Assembly (NCBI RefSeq): GCF_000372725.1
Contig: NW_005197722.1
Coordinates: 281,965-345,964 of the forward strand
Direction: 5' to 3'
Source of the DNA: Emiliania huxleyi CCMP1516
Taxonomy: Eukaryota; Haptophyta; Isochrysidales; Noelaerhabdaceae
DNA: 64,000 nucleotides
The first letter of the stretch is position 1; each line of letters begins with the position of its first letter. This document shows, in pieces, positions 33,952 through 45,099 of this stretch. Below the pieces are notes generated by a model. The model did not search any database and had not been told where the DNA came from. It saw only the letters and a list, made by a program, of their open reading frames with translations. The translations under genes and the position numbers were made by a program.

Positions 33952-34446
33952 ATGAGTCTTCTCGGCACGCAGGTCAAGTTCCCCGGGTCGTTCTGGGAAG
34001 GGCGAACCACGGCGGAGGATGGGCTGCTCAACGAGTTCGCCATGATGTGGGCGCTGCGCAACAAGTTCCCGCTGCACTACGTTCTCTTCAAGCAGACTGC
34101 GTGCCACCTGCCGCGCGAGGCCAACGTCGAGCAGATCTTCTCTCGCGCTGGGCTGCTGGCAGACCCCAACCTCAACCCGGCCCACCTCGCTGTGCTGGTC
34201 AGGATTGGCTTCAACAAGAAGGCCTTCGAGCCGGCAGTGGCAGCGATCAAGGAGAAGTACTACGAGCTGTTCCGAGGCAAAGGGGGCGAGCACAAGGAGG
34301 GCTCCTCGGGCGGGCGGCCGGTGCGGCATCTCCATCGGCGGCCGGGGCGGCCGGGGCGGCTTCGTCGTCGGATGCCGCCGCCGTGGCATCGTGAATATCT
34401 AGCCGCGGTGCCCTGTATCGTCTGTGGCTCGGTTTGTGTGTTTTAA
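33952..34446 (+). pseudogene. hAT transposase C-terminal (dimerisation) fragment
   Basis: The frame reads FWEGRTTAEDGLLNEFAMMW, CHLPREANVEQIFSRAG and AHLAVLVRIGFNKKAF, which follows the hAT C-terminal pattern (short hydrophobic helix, polar substitute for the usual Ser-x-x-x-E-R, F-S-x-A-G, leucine-rich Val/Leu helix, Asn). The catalytic N-terminal and middle parts are absent: an in-frame stop lies just upstream, and the preceding frame is only 22 residues from an ATG. The last 50 residues are Arg/Gly-biased and likely not original. Confidence 0.6.
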
Positions 34447-34512
34447 TTTTGGTCACTATTCTCTCACAGCGCACGCGAAACGATAGCCCGGTCATGAACA
34501 ACGACAAATCCT

Positions 34513-34941
34513 CTATCTATCGAGCCACGCCACTAGCACTACTGGCTGCCTAATCCTCAATGCCCTCGCAGCAGCCAGCCTGTTGCGCCGCTTCTTTCCG
34601 ATCAGTTGATCGGGGTCGCAAAAGCGCATGCCGAGCACCGCCTCAATCTTGTAGCAGAATGTCGGCACGACCGCGTCGTCCGCACCGCCACCTGCCAGCC
34701 GCGCCTGGCGCTGCGCCGATGCTGCCTTTTGGCACTTGTAGCGAGCACACATGGTGCGGTGCGCGTACTTGAGCAGGCGGTGAGCGCCGCAGTTGGCGCA
34801 GTGGCCCTGCGAGTAGGCGTGCGCGGCATGTGGACGCGCACTCGGGTATTTCTCGGGTATACCTGGACTTTTGCGGGTATACCCGGGTTTTACCTGCAAG
34901 TTGCTCACGCACTTGTATTTGAATACATTATTCATATTCAT
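34513..34941 (-). CDS. small ORF with CxxC...CxxxxC cluster, possibly transposon-derived
   Basis: The central part (CANCGAHRLLKYAHRTMC, ARYKCQKAAS) resembles a zinc-binding knuckle, followed by TFCYKIEAVLGMRFCDPDQL. It lies inside the hAT-like element between its repeat clusters. The N-terminal third is encoded by the ATTCAT-rich repeat, so the true start is unknown. Family not recognised. Confidence 0.3.
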   Translation of the reverse strand: MNMNNVFKYKCVSNLQVKPGYTRKSPGIPEKYPSARPHAAHAYSQGHCANCGAHRLLKYAHRTMCARYKCQKAASAQRQARLAGGGADDAVVPTFCYKIEAVLGMRFCDPDQLIGKKRRNRLAAARALRIRQPVVLVAWLDR

Positions 34942-35060
34942 GAGTACAGGCAGACGTGACTATTCATATTCATGGATACCAGACGTCATGACTACTCATA
35001 CTCAACAATAGTCAATACAAGCTGCCAAAGGATGAGTTGAGTTATTCATTGTAATCATGA

Positions 35061-35378
35061 ATGGGCTTGCATCTCGGACATGTCGTCCGACGAGGGCTGG
35101 AAAACCTTCTTCGACTCCTTCAAGGCGACGGCTTGCCCCTCGTGCAGCCGGCGCGGCGTCGCGCACTGCTCGCACGAGACGCGCACCGCAACATCTTTGG
35201 CGGATGCGTGGGACGGAAGTGCAGCAAGCCGTCGTCCCAACGGGACGAGCTGCGGGACCTTCTTTGGTCGCGGCTTGTCAGCGAAACCGAGGCGTGGGCC
35301 CAGCTTGATGAGGCTGAGAACAGCTTGGGGCTCGACATCGCAAAGATTCGCGCGCGGGTCGCAGCAGGCGGCTATTAG
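35061..35378 (+). other. frameshifted coding-like segment
   Basis: One plus frame starts GWKTFFDSFKATACPSCSRR with HCSHETRT (zinc-ligand-like). Another gives GRKCSKPSSQRDELRDLLWS and WAQLDEAENSLGLDIAKIRA before a stop at 35376-35378. Joined, they would make a small Cys/His protein with one frameshift or intron. The minus frame is also open, so strand is uncertain. Confidence 0.25.
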
Positions 35379-35760
35379 TGCCCTGTGCACGTGTCGTAGT
35401 ACGTTAGCTTACCAGGCTTGCCCCGGCTTGTAGATTGCTTGCACGTGCTCGGCAAAGGGCGCGATTGCGCGCGTCGGGCGCGGGAGAGGGTGCGGTCGGT
35501 CGCCCGTCGCTCGAGCCACGCGCAGGAGCGACCAGAATTCTCGCCGGATGGCCCATTTAGGGCCGCGAGCCTGCGGCGAGAGGGGCAAATGTGCGGGCGG
35601 TTCCTCGTGATGGGTTGCTCGGAGAGCGGCAATCGGCCCCGGGCTGACCCTTGGGACGGATCAGGGCGGTGCTCCACACGAGAGCGGGTTCGGCACGCCT
35701 CGGGCTGTCGCCGGCCCTCGCTGCGGCGCGCCTCAGGCTGTCGCCGGCCCTCCTTTCGAC

Positions 35761-35836
<76 letters not shown>

Positions 35837-36044
35837 GCAATACCAAACAACTCTATTTTGTAAAATCAGTCAAAAAAGCCCCCCCCCCCCAAAGCGCCGA
35901 AACCCCCCAAAACTCGCGAGACCTCGATACTAACAAAGACTACGAAGGTAAAACGGTCAAACTCTGAGACGGGATGTGTCCCCCCCCCCGCCGGTTCGGG
36001 GCACGAATTCCGGATTTTTCCACGGCCTAACAATCGTTGCTGTA
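35379..36044. other. no gene; (GA)n tract
   Basis: A (GA)n microsatellite occupies 35763-35832. A poly-C stretch follows near 35880. No supported gene. Confidence 0.5.
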
Positions 36045-36492
36045 ATGGCGCCAATGGCCGCCTCCCGTCGCGCCATTGGCACCCTAGCCCAGCAGTAGCA
36101 CCGGAGGCAACACCACCAAGCCCACAAGTCACAAGAGTGACGGAGATGCTTGCCACGAGCACCGTGACGCCCGACCTTGTGAGCACCGTGGGCGTATACG
36201 GCTGCATACGGTGAGATGATGCACAGCATGGCCAGACGAGGGATGCAAGGCTCGCCAGCTGTATGTTAGTGAGGTATATGGATGTGATCAACATGTGTGC
36301 GTCACAGGTACGCGCAGCAGCGCATGTAGCCGCTGAGATCGAAGACAGCGCAAACAGGTCTTTTTGCGCCACGCACCCGATGGCCGTGCAGGTCCAACTG
36401 CGTGCACAGGAATGCTATCAGCGCGTCTCCGCCATAACTGGACATGGCAATGAAGCAGCTGAGACGTGATAACACCGGTGCTGGGCCAAGGA
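36045..36492 (-). repeat. long inverted repeat B, left copy
   Basis: About 450 bp nearly identical to the reverse complement of 42647-43094. Both encode a similar reading (SSYGGDALIAFLCTQLD, MLITSIYLTNIQLASLA, SGVTVLVASISVTLVTCGLG), but this copy needs a frameshift near 36330 while the other reads through. Confidence 0.85.
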
Positions 36493-37380
36493 AGGAGTGT
36501 AAGAGATAAGGCGTCCCGGTGTGAACGTGTTCCACCCCTCACCCGTGTGCGTGTCTCTCTCTGAGAGAGGAGCCACCCTCCCTTCCTCCTGTGTCCGTGT
36601 CTGTCCCGCGCACATTGTCATGGAAGGTGGAGCGCGCACATTGTAGCGACGTCATACTTAGTCCTTTACTCTTTACGATTTCCGACAGTATCTCATGAAT
36701 ACGAATTCCTCCTCCGATCATCCGGCCCGCTGGGTGCGCTTCTTAGCTCCCCGGCCCTGGATGTGAGGCTAATGACTGCACTCCAAGTAAGTGCTCCAAG
36801 TGAATAAATTCTGCAAAGGGGTGTGAACGGAGAGAGCAAACTCCTGGCAGCTCGCACAGTCGAAATGTGCGCCAGCTGCCCGCTCACCTGTCCGCCGCCG
36901 CCGCGCACGCACCTCGCTATGTGCTCGCGCGAGCTCCCGCCCGAACCTCCAGCTCGGTGTCCCACTGCTGCGGAGCCGATCGCTTTTCCTCGGCGCTCGC
37001 GTCGAGCCGAGCTCTCGGCACTCTACGGCGGGCGTCGCTGTGCGGGGCGCCCGTTTCCTGCTGGCCTGAGCGGAAAGCTCCACGTGCCCGCGCGAGCTCC
37101 CGGCCGAGCCTCCAGCTCGGCGTCGCACTGCTGAGGAGCCGATCGTCGTCCGTCGGTGCTCTCGAGGAGCCGAGCTCCTTGGGCGGCGGCCGGCGACGCT
37201 GCATGACGGCACGCGCGCACCCCCTCCTCCCTCACCCGCGCGCTCTTCCGCGGGCGGCGCACACGCACCCCTCGCCCTGGCGCTCTTCCGCGGCGCAGCC
37301 CCCCCTCCCTCGATCTCGCGGCGAGAGCACGAGCGCGCCGTCCCCCGGCGACGCGCCGCCTCTTCCTTAGGTCGTCCTCC
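36493..37380. other. no gene; imperfect tandem duplication
   Basis: Around 36927-37010 and 37095-37180 a segment with CGCGCGAGCTCCC...CCTCCAGCTCGG is repeated imperfectly with a period of about 168 bp. Frames are Arg/Ala/Pro-biased. No gene supported. Confidence 0.4.
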
Positions 37381-37399
37381 GACATGTCGGTGCCGGACC

Positions 37400-38089
37400 G
37401 GCGGGGTGGGGGCGGGGTGGCGTCGGAGCAAGTCTCTCGGCCGTCGGTCGACGGAGCGGCGACCCGCGAGCACGCTTCGTCGGCGCCCGACGAGGGTGGT
37501 GCTGCTGTCGCTCTGCCGCGTGTGCAGGCGTGCGCAGGCGTGCCGAGGTCTCGCGACGGCACTCAGCCCTTCGCTGGGCGTGTGGGACGCCGGGTACGAC
37601 GAGCACGGCTTCTGGTCCGTCGAGGCTGCCCGCGCGGCGCGCGACGCGGCGGCGGCGCTTGCGCTGGACGCCGCCGACGGCGGCGCGGGGGCGGCGCGGG
37701 GGCGGCAGGCGCGGGGGCGGCAGGCGCGGGGGCGGCAGGCGCGGGGGCGGCAGGCGCGGGGGCGGCAGGCGCGGCGCGCCGAGGTCGCGAGCGCGGCACA
37801 GGCCGCGTCGCGGCGGAGCGAGGGAGCCGCGGCGCGGCGATCGCCGGTGCCTGCTCTGCCGGCGCCGGTGCAAGGGTGCGCCTGCGCGAGGGCGCAATAT
37901 GCCCGCGGCGACCATGGTCGGCCGGCTATCGGCTCCCGGCCCTACTGGTCTCGGCCCCTCCCCCGCGGCGCTTTGGGAGGCGAGCTCCTTCTAGTACTTC
38001 GTCGGCTGGGTGTTCCTGGGGTGAGCCTCCTTTTCGGTCTCTCCTTTCCTTCGGTAGGTCTAGTTTTCTACTCACTTTTAAAATGTTTT
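37400..38089 (+). CDS. doubtful ORF with 15-bp tandem repeat, runs into gap
   Basis: The frame contains a protein-like block (VVLLSLCRVCRRAQACRG, LGVWDAGYDEHGFWSVEAAR) followed by five copies of a 15-bp unit (GCGGGGGCGGCAGGC, about 37696-37775) and then runs into the run of N at 38090. Start and end are undefined. The Tyr/Asp/Trp-containing block is unlike the biased frames around it, so part of a real gene may be here, but I cannot name it. Confidence 0.2.
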
Positions 38090-38189
38090 NNNNNNNNNNN
38101 NNNNNNNNNNNNNNNNNNNNNNNNNNNNNNNNNNNNNNNNNNNNNNNNNNNNNNNNNNNNNNNNNNNNNNNNNNNNNNNNNNNNNNNNN
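38090..38189. other. assembly gap (100 N)
   Basis: Exactly 100 N, the usual placeholder for a scaffold gap of unknown size. It is followed at 38228-38355 by a long CT tract, a likely cause of the break. Confidence 1.
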
Positions 38190-38227
38190 AGTGGAGAGGA
38201 GGCGAGCGAGGATTTAAAAATGTATTC

Positions 38228-38268
38228 TCCCTCTCTCTCTCTCTCTGTAAACTCTCACACAACATCTC

Positions 38269-38355
<87 letters not shown>
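38228..38355 (+). repeat. (CT)n microsatellite
   Basis: CT repeated with few interruptions over more than 100 bp. The Ser/Leu-rich frames across it are artefacts. Confidence 0.95.
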
Positions 38356-38356
<1 letters not shown>

Positions 38357-39665
38357 GTCTCAAAATCTCTCTCTCAGATGTCAGAAGGAGAAGCGGAGCA
38401 CAACAAAAATCCCCTTTCCTTGGCCTTTGCAGCCAAGCCTACAGGGCACCTAATAAATAAATAGAGCAGACATCTCCAGGAGAGATGGGCGACGCACGAA
38501 CACAGAGGGACAGTGCGCACCCCGCCACGGCTGCCTGGTGCCCAAGGAGAGCCCAAAAGTGCGCTGCACGTCGAGCCCCAACCACACCCGCCCGACACAT
38601 GCTGTGCCACTATTGCATCGGCACTTGAGGCAAACCCCACTTTGGGACCTATTTGAGACGGTGTGACGGCACTCACAGGGCACGGGAAGCTCTCCCGCCG
38701 CGTCTGCGTGGCCCGCCCGACCCGCGGGGAACGGCGCGCGCCCCTCCCGGCGGAGCTGGGTGCGGCAGACGGGCCCACGGGTCGGTTCCGGGCCGATTTG
38801 GGGCCGTTCTGTGTAGTTGTGGGTCAAAATCGAGCTACACAGTTAAAAATCTCGCCCCCACGGATGATACTTTTTGATTTTTCTAGCCACGATCATCGCC
38901 CGGGCCCGTGAGGCCATGGGAACGCCCTCGGATTGTACAGCACCCTCCACTAGCCACAACCGCGGGCCCTCAACCGCGTATCGGTGAGGCGGCAAAATAG
39001 CCTTCAGACGCTGTCTCGTCGTTATAAATCGGCCAATCTGGCCCCTTTGCCACAAGTTTTGCTTTGGGACGCACCGTAGCATGGTGGAGTCGAGATCCGG
39101 CGCGCAACCATCAAAAGTATCATCCATCGGGCCGGGCTAGACCTGCCACCGGAGGCGCGCAAAATGGAGGCGATTTTGTGGTGGTAAAGCGAAAGATGGC
39201 CAGAACGGGGCGCCACGCGCTCGGGAGCGCTCGCCACTCGCAGGCCAACTCCTCCCCAGCACGGTGCGTGCGTGCGCTCAGGTTGAACTCGATGCCGCGA
39301 CTTCACAGCCTCCGCCGTGAAGCTTCCAGCACGTCGACGGCGGACGCTTTTCGGCGCCATGGTTTTGGCGCAGCGCTCGCCGGCTGTCATCCCAGTCCAT
39401 GGTCGCTCCACAACGATTCCCAGGCGTGCCCGCACGCTCCTCAGGGGAGTGGGCACGCCTCTTGCTATCCTGAAGCGCGCGTCAAGCCCGCTCGACCGTG
39501 AGCTTGCTCAGCGAACAGTTTTTCAACAGACGTTGAGCGACGGGCGTGAATCTCCCACACACTCGCCAACTCCTGACTGAGCAGGCCTAGTACCCACGTG
39601 ATAGCCCCACTGATCCATCCCATGCGATCAAGCGCCGCTCGGACCCCATCTTCGAGCAGGATTCC
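38356..39665. other. no gene seen
   Basis: GC-rich sequence without a convincing frame; no repeat match within the window was noticed. Confidence 0.4.
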
Positions 39666-40172
39666 TCGCGGCAACACAACTCGGCGCTCTCGATGTGCGC
39701 GCTAGGCAGTCTCGACGCCGATTTCTGCCGAGCGTGCACGACTCGTAGGCGTACCGGCGTGCCGCTGGCATACTACGCGACGGTGGAGGCGCGTGGGCTT
39801 GCTCATAAGGCATGCATCTGTCGGAGAGCGTGCCGCAAGACCTGATGTGCCTCCGCTCCGGTGTGAGGCAGTTCGATTGATCCCGCCCAGCGACCTCTAC
39901 GTGACGATTGAGGACTGCTCTTCCCCTTCGGCCGAGCCTCCAGTCCCTGCCACCGTGCACTGGCGCCAGCGAGCTGCATTTACATCCCGCACGCGCGATC
40001 GGCAGTCGAGTTACAACCCGCAGCTGTGCTGTGTGCGCGCGCACTCGAAACGTGGTTCGGCGATCTCTCGGCGACCACTCGTCGACTCGCGCTCAGACGC
40101 GAGGTGCGTGCTCGCCTGCCTCCCCCGGGAAGGACTCGGCCATTTTCAGCGAGATCTGTGGAATCATCCTCA
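39666..40172 (+). repeat. long inverted repeat A, right copy
   Basis: Reverse-complement partner of 20587-21088. A long open frame runs on from it to 40960, but its composition beyond the repeat (Arg/Ser/Pro/Thr) gives no clear protein signal. Confidence 0.8.
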
Positions 40173-41084
40173 CCACCCTGTCCTCACGCCACCCAACCCG
40201 TCCCGCTGCTGCCATGCTGGGACATGAGTGCAATATTTGTGCTGCCCTCGCCATCCGACGCGTGTGCTCCGCTCCCCACAGGCGAGGATCGCCGTCGCGC
40301 ACCAACACGCTTCGTCTGGGAGGCGCGCGGCGCGACCCGCGTTGCGAGAGCGTCGGCGGAGCCCGCGTGCCGGCCCTCACTGGGACCGCCGCCGGGGCCC
40401 AGAGGGCGCAGATTCGGCCCCCCTGGGTCAAAGAGGGCGGTTCTGACACCGCCAAGCGGTGCTTTCGTGGACCCCACGAGCTCGCGTTCATCCGTTCAAA
40501 AATATTTATTTACCCGCAGTTTGCCTCAAGTGCATCGGTATCCGCCTCGATGGCCTCCCCGTACAGCGCGCCGCGGGTCCGCGCTGGACCGCGCACACAC
40601 TTGCTGGCTCTGGGCTCACGCGTCGCTCCCAAGCGCTTTGTGCGCGACCACCAAGCTGCCTTGGCCGCCACTCCTCCAACTCCCTACTGCCGCATCACTG
40701 GTGGCCTGCAGCCGCCGCATACAACCTCGCTCGCGCCGCCTGTCACGCCTGTCACGCCTGTCGTCACACTCCTGTCCACAGATGCGCGATGGTGCCTCAC
40801 CGACCGCGACAACCAGGCCTCGTGTTACGCATCGCCATCCGCACCTTCGCTTCCGCAGACGCTCAGCCGGATCGTCGTTAGCTTCCGCAGACCGACTTCC
40901 GAGCGGGCGCGTTCTAGGTGTGACGCTCGGTCACACACCCAACTCACCAGGGTAAGCTAAGACTGGCTTGAGCCCTCCGCCGAGCGCGTGTGACCACCGC
41001 CCGGCGGCCCGCGGTACGATTCGGTCCTGCCACCTCTCGACCCGGTTCCCGTACTGTAGGTGAATTATTGCGGTTTCGCCGATC
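40173..41084. other. no gene supported
   Basis: Continuation of the open frame leaving repeat A; no recognised domain. It includes two short direct TGTCACGCC units near 40741. Confidence 0.35.
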
Positions 41085-41715
41085 GCCTCCGCCCTCTCCG
41101 CCGCCGTCGTCGCCCGCCGTCGCCTCCGCCCTCGCCGTCGCACCCTCACCGCTGCCGCCGTCGGCCTCGCCCTCCCCGCCGCCGTCGGTCTTGCCGTCGC
41201 CGCCTCCGTCCGTGTCGCTGTCGCCGTCTCCGCCGTCGGTCTCCTCGCCTTCGCCGTCCGTGTCGCTCCCGCCGTCCGTGTCGCCGTCGCCGCCCGGCCC
41301 CGCCGTCGGTCTCGACTTCGCCGCGCCTCCGTGCTCCGTGTCGCCGTCGCCGCCTCCGTCCGTGTCGCCGTGTCGCCGCTGCCTTCTTCCGTCTCGCCCT
41401 CCCCGCCGCCGGTCTCGCCTTTGCCGCCTCTGTCCATGTGTCGCCGTCGCCGCCGTCGGTCTCGCTACCTTTCGCCGCCTCCGTCCTTGTCGCTGTCGCC
41501 GCCGCCGCCGTTGGAATCGCTCTCCCCGCCGCCGTTCGTGTCGCTTTCGCCGCCTCCGTCCGTGTCGCCGTCGCCGCTGCCTTCCTCCGTCTCGCCCTCC
41601 CCGCCGCCGGTCTCGCCTGCCGTCGCCGTCGCCGCCGTCGGTCTCGCTTTCGCCGCCTCCGCCGTCGGTTTCGCCTTTGCCGCCTGCTCCGTCCGTGTCG
41701 CCGTCGCCGCCGTCA
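41085..41715 (+). repeat. degenerate CCGCCGTCGGTCTCG minisatellite
   Basis: About 630 bp of pyrimidine-strand units built from GCCGCCGTC, GGTCTCGCC and TCCGTGTCGCCGTCG in shifting order. All long frames on both strands here (Pro/Ser-rich or Thr/Arg/Gly-rich) are by-products. Confidence 0.85.
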
Positions 41716-42646
41716 CGATTCGGCGTACACACAGTTTGCACATCTGCAAGTTCTTCTTGATGTACACGGCGGTCCCGGTAATTAGCGGGCGACTCAAGGC
41801 ATCGACGCTCTCGCCGAAGCCCCTGAGCTTGCCGCCGTTTATTCGGCGCAATGGCCGGCGTTAAGCTCGAACCCGGGCGCAGCCGAGGCCGTTTCTTTCA
41901 GAGACAAGTCTGCGCTCCGAGAGGCGACCGGGGGGCGCCCTGCGACCAACCTTTTTCACTTAACAGTACTGGCCGGGGTTTCGAAGATAGTGCTAAAATG
42001 GATATCTGGAGGAGAATGGCATCTAATTTCGCGGACCTGCCCGACCCGTTTAACAATCTTCTACGGCTGTTGCTGCTTAATGTGCATGTGGCTCTACGTC
42101 AGCCGTCCCGGGCAATTTGTGACCCGTCTACGGCCGTTGGCTGCCCCGCTGCGCGTTCGTTCGCAGTAATCTGGCTTAGTTCAGAGAGGTCGGGGCGTCT
42201 CTATGCTTGTCACAGCGCGGCGCTGGCCTGCACATGGCGGGCATGTAGTCGAATCAATCACAATCAATCATTCATCCGCCCGACATTGCACCGGATTTTG
42301 ATATTAGTGGCAAAAGTGCGGAACCGAAAATGGCGTTTAATTTCGCGCACCTGCTGTCCGCCGCCTGCGGCGGCGCTGCGCGCCACGCAAGGCGCCTGCG
42401 GCCCCATGTCTGCCTTTTTTTGTTGTGGGGCAGCACGGAAAAATTACCGATTTTCGTAACAATCGCCTCGCCGCTCCACAATGCCTTTCTCCGTTGCCTC
42501 CAGCCGCGCGGCGCCATCGTCCTCGATCCAGTGCCGGCCTGTGACAAGCTTGGCAGCTCGCGGATCGATGATCGCCACGAGCTGCTGCCCGGCGACCGCC
42601 GCTCGCCTTCGACGACAGTCGTAACAATCGGCGGTGAGCGGCACCT
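41716..42646. other. no gene supported
   Basis: A minus-strand frame at 42444-42644 has one protein-like stretch (VAIIDPRAAKLVTGRHWIED) but no start, splice partner or recognised family. Confidence 0.35.
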
Positions 42647-43094
42647 CCTTGGCCCAGCACCGGTGTTATCACGTCTCAGCTGCTTCATTGCCATGTCCAG
42701 TTATGGCGGAGACGCGCTGATAGCATTCCTGTGCACGCAGTTGGACCTGCACGGCCATCGGGTGCGTGGCGCAAAAAGACCTGTTTGCGCTGTCTTCGAT
42801 ACAGCGGCTACATGCGCTGCTGCGCGTGCCTGTGACGCACACATGTTGATCACATCCATATACCTCACTAACATACAGCTGGCGAGCCTTGCACCCCTCG
42901 TCTGGCCATGCTGTGTATCATCTCACCGTATGCAGCCGTATACGCCCACGGTGCTCACAAGGTCGGGCGTCACGGTGCTCGTGGCAAGCATCTCCGTCAC
43001 TCTTGTGACTTGTGGGCTTGGTGGTGTTGCCTCCGGTGCTACTGCTGGCTAGGGTGCCAATGGCGCGACGGGAGGCGGCCATTCATTGGCGCCA
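42647..43094 (+). repeat. long inverted repeat B, right copy
   Basis: Reverse-complement partner of 36045-36492. It joins directly to the retroelement-like remnant that follows, so the repeat may be part of that element. Confidence 0.85.
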
Positions 43095-44093
43095 CTACAG
43101 CCAGGAACTGGCGCGACCTCGCCGTGGAGCTCGCCAAAGAGGGCTCCGCGGGATCGCGGTCTGCTCCTCGCGGCAAGAAGGGCAAGGCGCAGGCCAAGGG
43201 CAGGGAGCGGGCGAAGCATGCGGCTTGGCGGGAGGCAGTCCGCTTCGTGGCGGTGAGCCAGGATGGCGCCGGCGCCTTCCTCAACGCCATCCCCATGCGG
43301 GATGATATGCGAATGGAGACTTGGGCGATGCGGATCTCGGTGCAGCGCCGCCTGGGTCTCCCCCTCAACGTGGCCTGCCAGGCCGCGGCGGCGGGCAAGA
43401 AGACTCGGAATGGGAAGACCCACGACGAGTATGGCGACGCTGCTGTCAACGTTACGTACCGCAGCAGGGCCACAACACCAGACACAAGTACACGCTTCGA
43501 CGCCTCATCCTCGCCCTACGCGCCGCGTGGGGCACCGCTGTGCGAATGGAGCCGAAAGCCCACCTCGGTCAGAGTTACAACAAACAACCCGACGTGAACG
43601 CGGACAACATTGGCAAGGACGGCACGCACTATTGGGCCCTACTGCGAGGAGGGGGAGGGGGGGAGGGGGGGGGAGGGAGAGGGGGGGGGAGAGGAGATGG
43701 GGGGGGGAGGGGGAGGGGTACGGGGGGGGCGGCATGGAGGGGGAGAGGAAGAGCAAGGGCGAGAGAGGGCAAGGAACTGGGCGCTGGCATACCAGGGGGG
43801 GCAGGGTGGTGGGCGGCGACCGCCGCATACCGTCCTACGGCGGGGACTATCGCTACGCCAGGGAAGACAAGGGCGTCGAAGTGCAGCTGCTGCTGTTCGA
43901 ATCGTTCGGCGGGTTCGGAAAGGGGGTCCGTGAGATCCTCCGGAAGGCGGCGAACGTGCTACAGAACAAGCTGACGCGGGCCCAGTACCTCGATGAGGTG
44001 ACTTGGACCACCAAGAGCTGGCTGGGGCTGCAGAAGCAGCGCATCTCAGTCGTTCTTCACTCACACGGCCATCGCAGAGCAGGTCGTGAATGA
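43095..44093 (+). pseudogene. decayed non-LTR retroelement-type C-terminal region
   Basis: Several frames give consecutive protein-like pieces: WREAVRFVAVSQDGAGAFLN and WAMRISVQRRLGLPLNVACQ, then after a frame change GHNTRHKYTLRRLILALRAA, then VEVQLLLFESFGGFGKGVRE and WTTKSWLGLQKQRISVVLHS. The order (a GA-x-LNAIP block, a leucine-rich helix after a short Cys/His region, and a C-terminal F-E-x-x-G block) recalls the region following reverse transcriptase in some algal and oomycete non-LTR elements. A G-rich insertion (43650-43740) separates two pieces. At least two frame changes make it non-functional. Assignment is by pattern only. Confidence 0.4.
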
Positions 44094-44185
44094 GCTTGCC
44101 TGTGGCGGGGGTGGGCGGGTGCACGGAGCTAAGTGCCTCGCCACCCTCGCAGGAGTCGCTTAGGCGGCTCCCGTGGTGTACCTGT

Positions 44186-44336
44186 CGTGCAAGCCCCGCA
44201 GAGGTGCGGGCGAGAGGGCGGCCCGAGCCCGAAAGGGCCCGCCCTCGACCTTGCTCTACATGGTAACGGATAAGAAGAGAAACACCCCCGGACCGGGACG
44301 CCGGCGGTCGAGTCGGGACACGCTGTGGTTCAGACG
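44186..44336 (+). repeat. 151-bp direct repeat, copy 1
   Basis: Appears identical to 44909-45059 (starts CGTGCAAGCCCCGCAGAGG, ends ACGCTGTGGTTCAGACG); copies are offset by 723 bp. Confidence 0.85.
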
Positions 44337-44908
44337 TCCCCCCCCTCGACGCAGTCGAGTGACTGACATGAATAGGGAGGAGAAAGTGTCCCCCACATAT
44401 CACCACAGACGCAGCACAGGGGCTCCAATCCTGTCCGCCGGGGCCTCGGCTAGATCTCCAGTGGGGAGTGCGAGGGCTGGATCGACTGCAGCGAGAGTGT
44501 GGGTTGTGGACCGTCGGGATAGCGTGTGGCGTAGATGTTCTCCTGGAAGTAGAGAGGCTGATGTCTCTCGCCCTGCAGGAAGGAGAAACTCGGACGGCAG
44601 AGTGAAAACTCCTCCCTGCGGCATGTGCGCAGAACGGGTTGCGCAATGTGCGGCATCGTGTTGAGGGCTCGGGAGGGCAACGACGGCAGCGTTGCCGAGC
44701 TTGTACAGGGGCCTCAATCCTGTCCCCGATGGGGTGCGCCTCTCGCCGCGCGCGTAGCAGTCGGCGCGCGGGTAGCCTCAGAGATGCGCAGAGCGAGATG
44801 CGGTTATCAGCAAACCAAGCCCTGGGCTTGGATGGGCGCGGCGAAGCCGCGGCGCAGTGGATAGCGTGAAGAACTCGAGATCGCTGGGATCTTGAGCCGC
44901 CGCTGCCA
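44337..44908. other. spacer between 151-bp repeats
   Basis: No protein-like frame. A tRNA D-arm-like string (GGCGCAGTGGATAGCG, about 44850) is present without a matching T-arm. Confidence 0.4.
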
Positions 44909-45059
44909 CGTGCAAGCCCCGCAGAGGTGCGGGCGAGAGGGCGGCCCGAGCCCGAAAGGGCCCGCCCTCGACCTTGCTCTACATGGTAACGGATAAGAAG
45001 AGAAACACCCCCGGACCGGGACGCCGGCGGTCGAGTCGGGACACGCTGTGGTTCAGACG
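44909..45059 (+). repeat. 151-bp direct repeat, copy 2
   Basis: Second copy; followed at once by repeat DR2 (45061-45099). Confidence 0.85.
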
Positions 45060-45060
45060 C

Positions 45061-45099
45061 CTGTGTTAGTGCCAGTGCGCGCCAGTCCCGTGCCCAGTG
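45061..45099 (+). repeat. dispersed repeat DR2, copy b
   Basis: Reverse complement of 26439-26477 over 39 bp. Confidence 0.75.

Larger units (their letters stand above)
33690..35060. mobile_element. hAT-type transposon remnant with subterminal ACTCATGAGTAC repeats
   Basis: A hAT dimerisation-domain frame (33952-34446) is flanked on both sides by clusters of ACTCAT/ATGAGT words and TCATGAGTAC palindromes (33705-33810 and 34850-35055). Near the outer ends ACTCAACTCAT (left) is matched by ATGAGTTGAGT (right). Subterminal repeats of this kind are typical of hAT elements. Exact termini and target duplications could not be fixed. Confidence 0.45.

Noticed and set aside
35763..38355. Ser/Leu or Arg/Glu-rich ORFs across GA and CT tracts
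   Set aside because: Simple-sequence artefacts, one of them also spanning the assembly gap.
39908..40960. 350-codon ORF following inverted repeat A
   Set aside because: Composition is biased and no family is recognised; the partner repeat copy does not keep the frame, so coding is not supported.
40990..41864. Long Ser/Pro-rich and Thr/Arg-rich ORFs
   Set aside because: All six frames are open because of the degenerate minisatellite; no domain.
42444..42644. Minus-strand frame with a short protein-like stretch
   Set aside because: Too short, no splice partner, start or recognised family; mentioned only within the no-gene stretch.
44845..44905. Possible tRNA (D-arm-like GGCGCAGTGGATAGCG)
   Set aside because: No T-arm GTTCGA-type sequence, no closing acceptor stem; at most a tRNA-derived scrap.
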